DNA of 14,063 nucleotides from Prolixibacteraceae bacterium UBA6029 (GTDB lineage: Bacteria; Bacteroidota; Bacteroidia; Bacteroidales; Prolixibacteraceae). The notes beneath the pieces are model-generated. The model did not search any database. It was given only the letters and a program-made list of their open reading frames with translations, and was not told the DNA's origin. Each line of letters starts with the position of its first letter. Position 1 is the stretch's first letter. Where the stretch lies: the NCBI GenBank assembly GCA_002429385.1, contig DIZL01000040.1, forward strand, positions 1 to 14,063. Direction: 5' to 3'. Below, in pieces: positions 13,951-14,063 of the stretch. A program made the position numbers and the translations under genes.

Positions 13951-13990
13951 ATGCTGAAACCCCGCCTGCTGCGAGCAGGAAGTTCAGCAT
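13951..13990. repeat. Stem-loop repeat in the rhodanese leader
   Basis: ATGCTGAA (13951-13958) pairs with TTCAGCAT (13983-13990), and inside it CCTGCT (13965-13970) pairs with AGCAGG (13974-13979) around a 3-nt loop. The outer arms resemble the widespread intergenic palindrome of the ATGCTGAA...TTCAGCAT type found in many bacterial genomes. It lies between the promoter and the start codon, so it would be in the 5' UTR. Confidence 0.7.
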
Positions 13991-14028
13991 GACGCCCGGA
14001 TTCCGTAAACTGGAGACCGGAATGTTTG

Positions 14029-14059
14029 CAAATATAGCCAAAAAAAAACTCCATCCCAA
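14029..14059 (-). promoter_or_regulatory. Rhodanese promoter (TTG-N20-TATATTTG)
   Basis: On the minus strand TTG (14059-14057) is followed after exactly 20 nt by TATATTTG (14036-14029), an ideal Bacteroidota promoter. The leader would be about 75-100 nt and would include the stem-loop at 13951-13990. Confidence 0.7.
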
Positions 14060-14063
14060 TAAA

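Overview
The window looks like a chromosomal segment of an anaerobic member of the Bacteroidota, probably Bacteroidales or Marinilabiliales. The evidence is a secreted protein with a type IX secretion (T9SS) C-terminal sorting domain, promoters of the Bacteroidota form (TTG, about 20 nt, TAnnTTTG), almost no Shine-Dalgarno sequences, a malic enzyme fused to a phosphotransacetylase-like domain, and a four-subunit 2-oxoacid:ferredoxin oxidoreductase.

Layout. Positions 167-1475 hold one complete IS4-family insertion sequence with 17-bp terminal inverted repeats and a 9-bp target duplication. It sits 50 bp upstream of a secreted T9SS cargo protein (1526-2704). The malic enzyme gene maeB (2928-5201) is also on the plus strand and ends at a strong bidirectional terminator (5237-5278). 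From there to the right end every recognised gene is on the minus strand. Reading in the direction of transcription (right to left) these are: a small rhodanese; paaK plus a double-ACT protein; pheA plus an unusual flavodoxin; and an aminotransferase followed by the four oxidoreductase subunits (ferredoxin delta, alpha, beta, gamma).

How the genes may work together. The minus-strand block reads as a module around aryl and branched-chain 2-oxoacids. PaaK would activate phenylacetate to phenylacetyl-CoA. The oxidoreductase interconverts acyl-CoA + CO2 and 2-oxoacid using low-potential electrons, and the flavodoxin is a candidate electron carrier. PheA makes phenylpyruvate from prephenate, and the aminotransferase could convert phenylpyruvate to phenylalanine. 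Two routes to phenylpyruvate would thus meet at one transaminase; the same enzymes could run in the fermentative direction. The substrate assignments are inferred from gene content and order.

Non-coding features of interest are: a long nested inverted-repeat element (about 11221-11417) between the paaK-ACT unit and pheA; a heptameric ATTTACA-type repeat with a perfect 10-bp hairpin inside the oxidoreductase operon; a stem-loop repeat in the rhodanese leader; and a possible 24-codon ORF with a strong Shine-Dalgarno sequence at 13430. No rRNA, tRNA or CRISPR array was seen.
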